From contig JBFLVI010000002.1 of the NCBI GenBank assembly GCA_040758635.1, forward strand, positions 62,001 through 126,000: a stretch of DNA of 64,000 bases, read 5' to 3'. This document shows positions 27,852 to 35,824 of the stretch, piece by piece. The position numbers and the translations under genes are program-made. Source of the stretch: Yes71-27 sp040758635. Its GTDB lineage: Bacteria > Bacillota > Desulfotomaculia > Desulfotomaculales > Ammonificaceae. Position 1 is the first letter of the stretch. Every line of letters begins with the position of its first letter. The notes under the pieces are model-generated. The model saw nothing but the letters and a program-made list of their open reading frames with translations. It was not told the origin of the DNA and searched no databases.

Positions 27852-28934
27852 TTAAACTATTTCCTCAGGCGGAGCATCTATCGAAGCAGCATCCATTTCC
27901 AGGGTGCGCTGCGGAAGCGGGTAAGAAAGCTTGAAGGCAACCTTGCGAGCCACAGCGATTGCCTTGCCCTCATTAAGCACGCCCATGCCGTAGCGCTCTT
28001 TCACCTTGATGTTTTTGATGTCACGCGCGGGGTCAGACCACTGCTCGGTGGAAATATCCTCCTTAACCAGAAGAATGCCCACCTCATTACGGTCTACAAC
28101 CGACATATCAAAGGTCTTATTCTCGCGGTCAAAAATACAGAACGGCGAGAAATTAATAGTAATCGGAAAGGGGAGACGACCCTGCACCGAATTAGGCTGC
28201 AGCACCATCTGCTGGTTCGGCTGCGCGCCGAACGCCGCAAAAGAAAGCGAGCCGATGACATCCTGCTTTGCAAAAATCATCCAGCAAAGCGGGTGCATGA
28301 ACACATCAGACGGAACATAACCGTTGGCCATGACCACCAGAAAGAGGTCGATAAAGTCTTCCACCGACATGGTATCGTTAAAGCTGCCGTTAAAGTCACG
28401 ACCGGTGGTCCTGGCCTCAGGATACTGCTCCTTAAGAGAATTATCAAAGACTACATGACCGCGCCTAGAAAGCATACTGAAAACCTTCTCTTCTTTGAGA
28501 CGGGCCATGGCACGGCCAGCCTTTCTCAGCCACATGCCGATTAAGTCCCACATGGAGTCCTCAATGGCCTCGTCGGTAATCTTGACCATAAGCCCCGACT
28601 TACCGACCTTGATTTCTCCACCGCCCTCGAGCAGCTGAAAATCCATCGTCTCCTCAGGATACGGCCCCATCTCGGGAATGTCATGTGCCCGCAACTCGCC
28701 CACAGACGGGACGACAATGGACCTACCCTGGGTAATATTCACGCGCTGTAACATGCTTGTCCCGATATATAAAGGCTCAGCGGCCTCGCGCATAACGCCG
28801 GTTACAACCTGAGGAATGAGAATAGCGGCATCGGGAGAGGCAAGAACCTCTTTAACCGTAACGCGCTCCTCTTCGGTCACACCAGCCTTAGGGTCAAGCA
28901 TCCGCTGAACCCGTTCTTCAAAAGTTAAAGCCAA
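27852..28934 (-). CDS. Major capsid protein (HK97-like fold)
   Basis: 360 residues from a TTG at 28934. The order and content fit an HK97-type capsid protein: a short N-terminal helical arm, RSIVVPSVGELRAHDIPEMG, an E-loop-like region with IKVGKSGLMVKITDEAIEDS, a long spine-type helix (DLIGMWLRKAGRAMARLKEE), and a late IKVKERYGMGVLNEGKAIAV strand typical of the P domain. It follows the portal, protease and a beta-rich capsid-associated protein. The ribosome site lies in the loop of a small hairpin just upstream, which may tune expression. Confidence 0.85.
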   Translation of the reverse strand: MALTFEERVQRMLDPKAGVTEEERVTVKEVLASPDAAILIPQVVTGVMREAAEPLYIGTSMLQRVNITQGRSIVVPSVGELRAHDIPEMGPYPEETMDFQLLEGGGEIKVGKSGLMVKITDEAIEDSMWDLIGMWLRKAGRAMARLKEEKVFSMLSRRGHVVFDNSLKEQYPEARTTGRDFNGSFNDTMSVEDFIDLFLVVMANGYVPSDVFMHPLCWMIFAKQDVIGSLSFAAFGAQPNQQMVLQPNSVQGRLPFPITINFSPFCIFDRENKTFDMSVVDRNEVGILLVKEDISTEQWSDPARDIKNIKVKERYGMGVLNEGKAIAVARKVAFKLSYPLPQRTLEMDAASIDAPPEEIV

Positions 28935-28937
28935 AAC

Positions 28938-28960
28938 TTATGCACCATCCTTTCGCATAA
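28938..28960 (-). promoter_or_regulatory. Hairpin presenting the capsid ribosome site in its loop
   Basis: Inverted repeat TTATGC / GCATAA with an 11-nt loop containing AAAGGATGG, the only good ribosome site for the TTG start of the major capsid gene. The structure keeps the site single-stranded and may raise translation, or respond to binding by capsid protein. Inferred from sequence only. Confidence 0.45.
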
Positions 28961-28968
28961 TAAATCCG

Positions 28969-30384
28969 TTAAAGCGTTAACATAATCCGCAGGCCACCGA
29001 CACAACCCTTAAAGTCCCAGTTGGTAGGTAGACCCGGAACTTGACCGGTAGCCTTATAAGTGGCGGTTACTGTCTGAACAGTGCTGTACGTTTGAGTGGT
29101 GATAATAATCACCAGACCGGCATCGTAATCGACGTAGTCAGGCACGACCTCGGTGTCGCCGATTTTCACAGTGAGAGAGCCCAAAACAGCCGGACGGTGC
29201 TTCAAACGGAAGGTATACTTGGTGCCAATAGCAAGGTTCGGCTGAATCTCACCAATAACCTCGTCGGTATACTGAGTCTCAATGTTGGAGCCATCGGTCA
29301 GACCAGGAATACCCTGACCCGAAGGACCATAAAGCTTGCTCAAAACATCGACATAGCCCGGGTCATACGGATAACCTCCGTCGGTAAGTCCGGTACCCTG
29401 GGTAAGGTCCTGCGGACGGAAACCGGTCGGGTCGAAATCAGCCATGGTTTTCTGGTCAGCCAGTGCCCACTCGGCCCACTTAAGCCAACCCTCCGGCGGA
29501 ATATTCAGGTCAACAGCACAGACCTTGCCTACAATTTGCAGCGGGCTTTGCGGAATAGCAGAGGTATAGGCAACCTGAACATCCACCGCGGTAAGAGTGC
29601 CAAGGCCCTCAATAACAATCTTGCCGGAAGCGTAAAGAACATCGCCGAGGGTAGCGCCCGCAACCGGCGTCTGTGTAGCGGGGTCAATCACCTCGATAAC
29701 GGGCGTGGTCCCGGGCTTAATCGGCTGGTCCACATAAACAGTGGCAACGCCGCTATCGACAGCAACATCAACAAAGCTTTGCTCTTCCGTTTTGTACTCT
29801 TCCCACTTGATAAAGCGGCCGTTCGCGTCGGAACAGAGCATGTCCCCTCCCTTAAAAGTACCGTACGCGCTACCCCAGTGGATGGCCTCCGCATCGACTT
29901 TATTTGTAAACAGCGGGACCTCAATGTAGGTGTGGTCACGGACGACAGTCGGGAGAACGTCTGCCATATCCTCGAGCTCGTCCTGCTCGAACATGTTATA
30001 GGGCACAACACCAACGGGAACGTTAGCCTTGCGGGTATAGGTGTTTCCGTCCTTATCAAGCTCGGTCACGTCCACACCGCCGTTAGCGATAGTCAGGGCA
30101 TTCCAGGTGAAGCGGTTGATGTAACCGACAAAGCGGCCGTCATCATTCACCCCGCCGTTAGTGGCAAGAGCAACGATACGGCCCTTGGGCAGGACTACCC
30201 ACCTAGTGCTGTTCATGTACTTGAACAGCTTCCGAAGGCGGGGGTCAATCAGCCACTTCTCAGCAGGTACAGGCCCCTCGCTAACGATAAGTTTAGTGTG
30301 CGTGCGCTTGACATCGGTAGACGTGCTCGCAACGCGCTTCAGGCCTGATGTCGGCCCAAGATTCCTGTCAAAGTATAACGCCAA
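28969..30384 (-). CDS. Capsid-associated beta-rich protein
   Basis: 471 residues from a TTG at 30384 with an AAGGAGG site. After an N-terminal ordered region (LIDPRLRKLFKYMNSTRWVV) there are two beta domains: about 200-275 (VATVYVDQPIKPGTTPVIEV, then TAVDVQVAYTS) and about 385-455 (LGSLTVKIGDTEVVPDYVDY, then TVTATYKATG). These match the small beta domain shared by sheath and fibre genes here. It lies between the protease and the major capsid gene, where decoration or stabilising proteins are common. No catalytic motif is visible. Confidence 0.6.
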   Translation of the reverse strand: MALYFDRNLGPTSGLKRVASTSTDVKRTHTKLIVSEGPVPAEKWLIDPRLRKLFKYMNSTRWVVLPKGRIVALATNGGVNDDGRFVGYINRFTWNALTIANGGVDVTELDKDGNTYTRKANVPVGVVPYNMFEQDELEDMADVLPTVVRDHTYIEVPLFTNKVDAEAIHWGSAYGTFKGGDMLCSDANGRFIKWEEYKTEEQSFVDVAVDSGVATVYVDQPIKPGTTPVIEVIDPATQTPVAGATLGDVLYASGKIVIEGLGTLTAVDVQVAYTSAIPQSPLQIVGKVCAVDLNIPPEGWLKWAEWALADQKTMADFDPTGFRPQDLTQGTGLTDGGYPYDPGYVDVLSKLYGPSGQGIPGLTDGSNIETQYTDEVIGEIQPNLAIGTKYTFRLKHRPAVLGSLTVKIGDTEVVPDYVDYDAGLVIIITTQTYSTVQTVTATYKATGQVPGLPTNWDFKGCVGGLRIMLTL

Positions 30385-30386
30385 AG

Positions 30387-31841
30387 TTATCTTGCCTCCT
30401 TATTGATTCTCTTAGTTAGGTTAGGCCCGCGGAACAGCGCCATCAGGGCCCCGATTTTAGTTAAAGCAGTCTCCTGCTCGTCCTCGCAAACCTCATCACC
30501 TTCAAAAGACAGGGTAGGGTCCTCAACGTTATAGGTAGTGGTAAGAACATCCTCAAGCCGCCCCAAAAGCTCACTCAGTAACTCGCGGAGCGTATCGCAA
30601 GACTTATCAAGGTACTCCTTTAAAAGTTCTTCGCGTGTCTTATCTCCTGACTCGCCCAGCGCACACTTAAGGCTCACAACAAAACCTGCAAGCTCCTGAT
30701 GCAATTCGTCGACCAGGCGCTGGTTATCATAAAGAAAGCGCTGGCGCTCTTCCGCAGCTTCCTGAACCAGCCGGTCACGCTCCTTGGTAAGTTCACCGAC
30801 CTTCTCCTCGAGCTCGATAATTTTCTGCTCGAGCTCTTCTGCTCTGGCTTCCGCCGCCTGTCTCCGGGCCTCGGAATCCTCTAAGTCGGCACGCGTACGG
30901 GAAAGAATAACAAAGAAAGAAGAAATGTTTTCGTCTCCCGCTTCCTTCTCCCCTTTCCTACAAGAGCGAAGCGCCTCGGGCAGAGTCTCGTCAAGCCCGT
31001 CAAGCTCTTCGTGAACCATGCCCAAATTCACCATCTGGCGAACTACTTCGGTGTGCGCGCGAACGTAATCGTCACTTTGCTGAGCCGACCAGAGAGAATG
31101 AAGCTGAGTATGGGCAGCAGTAAGCACCTCAGCACTGCCTTCCTCACCAGAGGAAACACTGCCCGGCCCAATACCTAGTGATTCGGCAATCATGTAATAA
31201 TCTTCGCTTTCAAACACGTTCCGTTCCGGGTTACTCAGGCTTACCAGGGATTCCTCGCCCCATAAGTACCCTTCTTCGAGCACGCCGGTAACCTGTGCGT
31301 TTTCGTCAGCCGGCACGTTAACAAAAGATACCTCCATAAAGGTGATACCAGCCAACCGGTAGGTGCACAGTTTCTTGTTGTACTTCCGGCCAGGCCGGTG
31401 CTCACAGTCTTCAACCGTCAGGTCAACGCCACAAATCGAGCAATAAGCGTGCTCGCAGATGCCACCCACCGAAACAGTAATATAGCGCCCGTCAAGAACT
31501 TTTTCCGCGGCTTCCCTCTCGGAGATAGCTGCAACAAGCTCAATTGCAGGAGCACCCGTTTTTGGCGACTTAATAAGACGGGCATTCTGCACCCGGCCTA
31601 TCGGCTCGCCACAGAAAATCTGGTGATTGGTAAGAACCGGCTTGGGATAGGGCTTAAGCCACGTCCTTACCGCGCGGCGAAGCTCCTCCTCGGTATACTC
31701 GTTAAAATTCTTGGTAACCCCGGCATGAATAGCCTCAATCCGGGTCAACACCCTGAAGCCAGCGCCCTCGACCACCGACGAGACCGCCGGAAGCTTGTTC
31801 TCGAATAGTAATATCTCTTGAAATTCAAAGGGTTTGGCCAA
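30387..31841 (-). CDS. Prohead protease / scaffold candidate with Cys insertion
   Basis: 484 residues from a TTG at 31841. Residues about 60-190 resemble phage prohead protease or protease-scaffold proteins (KPVLTNHQIFCGEPIGRVQN, a GRYITVSVG strand, then ITFMEVSFVNVPADENA). A Cys/His insertion (CEHAYCSICG, then CEHRPGRKYN) near 145-175 suggests a bound metal, unusual for this family. Residues about 310-400 form a long coiled coil (EELEQKIIELEEKVGELTKE), fitting a scaffold part that is removed after assembly. It lies between portal and capsid genes as expected. Catalytic residues cannot be named with confidence. Confidence 0.65.
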   Translation of the reverse strand: MAKPFEFQEILLFENKLPAVSSVVEGAGFRVLTRIEAIHAGVTKNFNEYTEEELRRAVRTWLKPYPKPVLTNHQIFCGEPIGRVQNARLIKSPKTGAPAIELVAAISEREAAEKVLDGRYITVSVGGICEHAYCSICGVDLTVEDCEHRPGRKYNKKLCTYRLAGITFMEVSFVNVPADENAQVTGVLEEGYLWGEESLVSLSNPERNVFESEDYYMIAESLGIGPGSVSSGEEGSAEVLTAAHTQLHSLWSAQQSDDYVRAHTEVVRQMVNLGMVHEELDGLDETLPEALRSCRKGEKEAGDENISSFFVILSRTRADLEDSEARRQAAEARAEELEQKIIELEEKVGELTKERDRLVQEAAEERQRFLYDNQRLVDELHQELAGFVVSLKCALGESGDKTREELLKEYLDKSCDTLRELLSELLGRLEDVLTTTYNVEDPTLSFEGDEVCEDEQETALTKIGALMALFRGPNLTKRINKEAR

Positions 31842-31862
31842 AAAATAATCACCACCTTAAAA

Positions 31863-33893
31863 CTAAACCTTGACTCTCACATAACAGCCGCAAAACGGAT
31901 GCCACGGAGGAATAACATCGGCAATGTTCGACGAAGAAAGGTTTACCATCTCCCGACCGCGGCAGCCCTCACAACACCCTTCGGTGTGCACCACCTCCAA
32001 AGTCGTATGGCCGTTCTTTACAGCTATAAGCGCATAGCCGTAATTACGGGCCAGCGGGACCTCATAAGAAGCTATAGAGCCAAGCCGATAGGCAGTCCTA
32101 TCAAAAATACGAGCAACCACACGCGCAGCCTGTTCGTTTGACTCCATATCATTCAAAGCATCACGTATAAGGCCCCAGGTATCATCTACAAAATTATTGA
32201 TGTACCTATAAACACGAAAACGCAGCTCCGCCGGCATGCCCGGCCTACCAACATTCCCCGGTATATCTCCGGCCGCATCATACACACCAGCTGTATACGA
32301 CTTCTCTATAAACGCCACCAAATAGCGAATCATACGGTCGGCTGTAAGCCGTAACACGCCAAGGACCTGACCAGAAGGAACCTCTGTGCCGGACTGCTGT
32401 AATAACTGCACCACATCACCCTTTGCTTCGGCATAAAGCCCTTGCAAACGCCTGGCGGCATCAGCACACCCGAGCCTAACCTGTAAACCGGCCGCTTCAC
32501 CAGCAAATATAAACTCTTCGCCGGCGCCCTCCTTCTTGTTGGACGGCGCATTCCGGTTGTCGGTATCGTCAACAGAAGGACCAAGTGCAAGCGCCTTAGC
32601 CTCAGCCAACGGGATAGAAATCATGCGGAAATACAAGCGGCTCTCGTCAACCCCAATCTCAAGACCAAGATTTCGCCGCATCTCCTCAAAAGTTTGAGCG
32701 TTATGCTCGAATTTAAAGACCTCATGATTCTCCTTTTTAATCAACGAATCAAGGTCAATCTCGTTAAAAACAAATCTGACCTCGTCCTCGGGCCGGCCGA
32801 CCGGATTAAAACCACCCTCAAGTAAAAGCTCGTTAATTATGTGGAGGTCGATGAAAGAAGCCATGACACGCTGCATCGCCTTAATCTGGTCCTGCATCTG
32901 AACAAGCATCGACTCAGCCGTCGAACGACTAGACGTGTCACCCCTACCCATGGCAACCTGCGAAACGCCCAGGCCGGCAAAAACACGGTTTTCGAAATAT
33001 TCCAGGTAAGGCTCGGCCTCGATGGGCTCAAGACGGATGGGCGTAATTTTATGCCGCTCCGAAGTCACCAAGGCACCATCGGTAGGCATATTCATAACGA
33101 GCTCGCGCACCAATTCTATCTCTTCGTCGGTACCTTCCTTCCCCGGCGCATCTAAACCCACCGTATAGTGCAAGAACGGGAAAATGTGGCGGTATAAAAG
33201 GAGGGCAACATTTTCCTCCACCTGACGCAATAAGCGAACGTCTTCAATCACGGAATGTAAGAAAGGCACCCCGAAAGCAAGCCCGGCGTCCCTGTTAAAA
33301 TAGATGTGCACTATATCCTCGGGAGAAAACTCCTTCGTTTTCCCCGCAACTTGTTGCTGATACTGGAGAACGTGACCGTTCTCGTCACGTTTAATCCTGA
33401 CCGTTCCCGGGTGCATCCCGAAATAAGCGCCTACCACACCCCTCTTCGACACCGGACTGGCACGAACGCCGGCCGCAATCACCGGCCTCTTAACCCTGGC
33501 CTTCACCAGAAACACATTCGCGTACTTAACCAGGTCCGCGGCAATACCTGCAAAAAACGTTTCAATAGGAACACCGGTGACAAACGCCATCAGCCGCAGG
33601 CGCGACTGCACATAACGAACGGCCCTGTCATTCTTACCCACAAGGTTCCAGCCGGCTTTGAACATGAGATTAATATGCTTATCCACGGCCTGACGGATAT
33701 AGCCGTCCGAATTATAGGCACGCATCAACGTAAAGAAGTCAATAGGCGGCGCCTCGAACTGATTACGGCCTGACGTAAAAGCAAAACCCAGAAACCTTAC
33801 CACTTTAGCAAGGTCGACCAAAGTCTTTGAATCGGAAGCAACATTACGGAACAAACTGCCCACGAAATTTCCTACGCGCTTAAAAAACTGCAT
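31863..33893 (-). CDS. Portal protein fused to an SPP1 gp7-like minor head domain
   Basis: 676 residues. The open frame extends to 34016, but an ATG at 33893 overlaps the stop of the upstream gene (TGATG) and gives a natural N-terminus. The first ~430 residues are portal-like: YNSDGYIRQAVDKHINLMFKAG, EFSPEDIVHIYFNRD, LGVSQVAMGRGDTSSRSTAE. The C-terminal ~200 residues resemble minor head proteins of the SPP1 gp7 / Mu F type, ending with the Cys cluster EGCCEGCRG and PPWHPFCGC. In most phages these are two neighbouring genes; here they are one. The enzyme partner is the large terminase encoded upstream. Confidence 0.8.
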   Translation of the reverse strand: MQFFKRVGNFVGSLFRNVASDSKTLVDLAKVVRFLGFAFTSGRNQFEAPPIDFFTLMRAYNSDGYIRQAVDKHINLMFKAGWNLVGKNDRAVRYVQSRLRLMAFVTGVPIETFFAGIAADLVKYANVFLVKARVKRPVIAAGVRASPVSKRGVVGAYFGMHPGTVRIKRDENGHVLQYQQQVAGKTKEFSPEDIVHIYFNRDAGLAFGVPFLHSVIEDVRLLRQVEENVALLLYRHIFPFLHYTVGLDAPGKEGTDEEIELVRELVMNMPTDGALVTSERHKITPIRLEPIEAEPYLEYFENRVFAGLGVSQVAMGRGDTSSRSTAESMLVQMQDQIKAMQRVMASFIDLHIINELLLEGGFNPVGRPEDEVRFVFNEIDLDSLIKKENHEVFKFEHNAQTFEEMRRNLGLEIGVDESRLYFRMISIPLAEAKALALGPSVDDTDNRNAPSNKKEGAGEEFIFAGEAAGLQVRLGCADAARRLQGLYAEAKGDVVQLLQQSGTEVPSGQVLGVLRLTADRMIRYLVAFIEKSYTAGVYDAAGDIPGNVGRPGMPAELRFRVYRYINNFVDDTWGLIRDALNDMESNEQAARVVARIFDRTAYRLGSIASYEVPLARNYGYALIAVKNGHTTLEVVHTEGCCEGCRGREMVNLSSSNIADVIPPWHPFCGCYVRVKV

Positions 33894-34750
33894 CAGGTCG
33901 TTACCCTCACATTGTGCGTCAGACCGGAAAATGTAATCAACGGCGCACCCTGAACCGAGGGCATAAGCAACTCCTTTTCGGAATAGCTGCCCCAGTAGTT
34001 CAGAAACGAGCCGCAAATGACGTAATGGCGCACGCGCTGAACAACCGTACCGTCATCCGCTATCCAAAAAACCGGCTTAGTATGGTGGTGCAAGATGTGC
34101 GCGTGACCAGTGATATACACGTCACACTCGGCCACGCGGTCCACATCGTCAACCGCCTTCACCTTCCCGGCGAGGGTACGGCCCGAGCCGCGGTTATGAG
34201 CCGTGAATATGCGGTAGCTCTGGTCGCGCACCCGCAAGAGGTGGTAGCCCTGGTACCCAAGATAGGGGACCCCCAGCCGCTGCGCCAAAAGCCTCATCGG
34301 CGAAAGCCCCACCGCCGCGGCCGTGCGGTACTCGTGGTTGCCGTCGTGCAGGCCCCATATCTTGCCCGCCTGAGCAAGCGGCCGTAATATCTCGTACAAT
34401 ACGTCGAGTTGCTCGGGAAGATGAAAGTCTTCCTCAAAAAGCCCCATCCCCACCGAAGTCCTGGTAGCGTTTTCTATCTGGTCACCAAGAAATACCGTAT
34501 AGCAGTTCGGAGTCTCCTCAATGTAATTCAAAAAACGCATAAAAAGAGAGCGATTACTATATGTCGAGCCTAGATGCAGGTCGCCCAAAGGTAATAATAG
34601 CACCTCATCGGCCTCTACTCTGTACATTTGCGCAAGGCGCCCTCCCGCCAGCCGCCCACGTGTTAACGTTTGGAAACGCTCGACAGCTGACGCACAGCGC
34701 TGCATACCCAAATCGCGCAGTGCATCTTCCAGACGCTGCTCTAACGTCAT
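33893..34750 (-). CDS. Calcineurin-like metallophosphoesterase in the packaging cluster
   Basis: 285 residues from an ATG at 34750 with a GGGGGAG site; the start overlaps the previous stop (ATGA), and its stop overlaps the portal start (TGATG). Metallophosphoesterase motifs in order: GDLHLGS, FLGDQIENA, DGNHEYR, a FTAHNRGSG segment, and TGHAHILHHH. All two-metal ligands (Asp, His, Asp, Asn, His, His) appear present. It acts on phosphoesters, probably nucleic acid or nucleotide; substrate unknown. Tight coupling to the portal gene suggests a role in packaging or head maturation. Confidence 0.8.
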   Translation of the reverse strand: MTLEQRLEDALRDLGMQRCASAVERFQTLTRGRLAGGRLAQMYRVEADEVLLLPLGDLHLGSTYSNRSLFMRFLNYIEETPNCYTVFLGDQIENATRTSVGMGLFEEDFHLPEQLDVLYEILRPLAQAGKIWGLHDGNHEYRTAAAVGLSPMRLLAQRLGVPYLGYQGYHLLRVRDQSYRIFTAHNRGSGRTLAGKVKAVDDVDRVAECDVYITGHAHILHHHTKPVFWIADDGTVVQRVRHYVICGSFLNYWGSYSEKELLMPSVQGAPLITFSGLTHNVRVTT

Positions 34751-35715
34751 ACCACTCCCCCAATTAACATTCGCCTTCTCAAACACTCAAAACGAAGCTG
34801 TAATCCCTCAATAAAAAGACCAAGCGTTTTGTGCAAATCCAAAACTACTCTGCGGTAATCCTCTTCGACCTGGTATACCTCAGCAGCCAGCTCCTCCCCG
34901 AGAAAACCGGCAAATCCTTCACCTCCGGCGAAAAACGCACGCCTAACCGCAGGAAGAAACGTAAGCCGTAAGCGCTGCAACTCGATAAAACGGTCAACCA
35001 ACTCCTGCTGTTTTACAACGGAAGATAGCGGCGCAAACGCATCCCCTTGCTCTTCAAGCCTAGAAAAGCGCCTCCGAAGCAATTCCACCGCCTCCGGAGG
35101 CAAAACCGCCTCCGCACAAACCGCTGGCATAGATGCCGACGACAGAAAGGCTTCCACCTGACTGAGATAACGTGTAAGCACATTTACCGCGTCTGCCACG
35201 GAAAAATGTAAACGCGTAAGCTCGTTGGCCGCTTCCCTTGCCTCTGTCACCCTGCGCTGCAGCACTAAATACTTTTCTACGCCCCCCGCGTGCTCGGGGT
35301 ACTCCTCGGGATAAACAACCGCCTCCCAAGGAAGTTCAGACTCAAGTGCAGCCAGCTCGCTTTCTATGTCTTTCAGTAGGCTTAACCGCACAGACCACTC
35401 ACGCAGCGAGCTATCATAGTCGCCCACTAGCTCAATCTGTTGAGAAAGAAGGCCGCCGACCACCCCAAGCGAAGAACGGAGTTCTTCTATAATTGGAAAA
35501 AGGGGGTCTCCCCCTAGAGGTGCGGGTATCGCCGCCATCAATTCTTTAAGACGTGCTGCAGCAACCAAGGGCGAAAACCGCGCCGTCCGGGCGATTACCA
35601 CCGCGGTGTCGATATGTTCGAGCGCATCCCCGGGAAGGGCGTGGGGTAGCTCGTACTCAAGGCGAGGCCTATATACAATCTTTTCCCGCTCGCGCGGGCT
35701 ATCGATACCGCTCAT
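34747..35715 (-). CDS. Helical protein of the packaging cluster, function unknown
   Basis: 322 residues from an ATG at 35715 with a GGAGGT site 3 nt away; the longer frame to 35805 has no good site. Largely helical with Leu/Glu/Ala-rich stretches (SLLKDIESELAALESELPWE, REAANELTRLHFSVADAVNV), so probably a coiled-coil assembly. It lies between the terminase and a phosphoesterase. No enzymatic motif is seen and I do not recognise the family. Confidence 0.65.
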   Translation of the reverse strand: MSGIDSPREREKIVYRPRLEYELPHALPGDALEHIDTAVVIARTARFSPLVAAARLKELMAAIPAPLGGDPLFPIIEELRSSLGVVGGLLSQQIELVGDYDSSLREWSVRLSLLKDIESELAALESELPWEAVVYPEEYPEHAGGVEKYLVLQRRVTEAREAANELTRLHFSVADAVNVLTRYLSQVEAFLSSASMPAVCAEAVLPPEAVELLRRRFSRLEEQGDAFAPLSSVVKQQELVDRFIELQRLRLTFLPAVRRAFFAGGEGFAGFLGEELAAEVYQVEEDYRRVVLDLHKTLGLFIEGLQLRFECLRRRMLIGGVV

Positions 35716-35732
35716 AACACCTCCAAAAGAGG

Positions 35733-35763
35733 GCCGGCCGACCGGGGGAGCGAGCCGGCCGGC
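35733..35763 (-). repeat. GC-rich hairpin between terminase and the next gene
   Basis: GCCGGCC and its complement, 7 bp, enclosing 17 nt, just upstream of the ribosome site of the 322-residue protein. No T-run follows, so it is more likely an mRNA structure than a terminator. Confidence 0.5.
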
Positions 35764-35792
35764 AAATACGGAAGGGAGGAGGGGAATATATT

Positions 35793-35819
35793 GCATTAAC
35801 GACAAATAGTCGTCAATGC
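35793..35819 (-). terminator. Hairpin just after the large terminase gene
   Basis: 11-bp stem (one G-T pair) with a 5-nt loop, beginning 5 nt after the terminase stop. It is followed by moderate AT sequence but no strong T-run, so termination would be partial. It may also protect the terminase mRNA 3' end. Confidence 0.5.
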
Positions 35820-35824
35820 CTTAG

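Noticed and set aside
29041..30348. Long plus-strand open frame of 435 codons
   Set aside because: Antisense to the capsid-associated gene, no ribosome site, low-complexity translation typical of a shadow frame.
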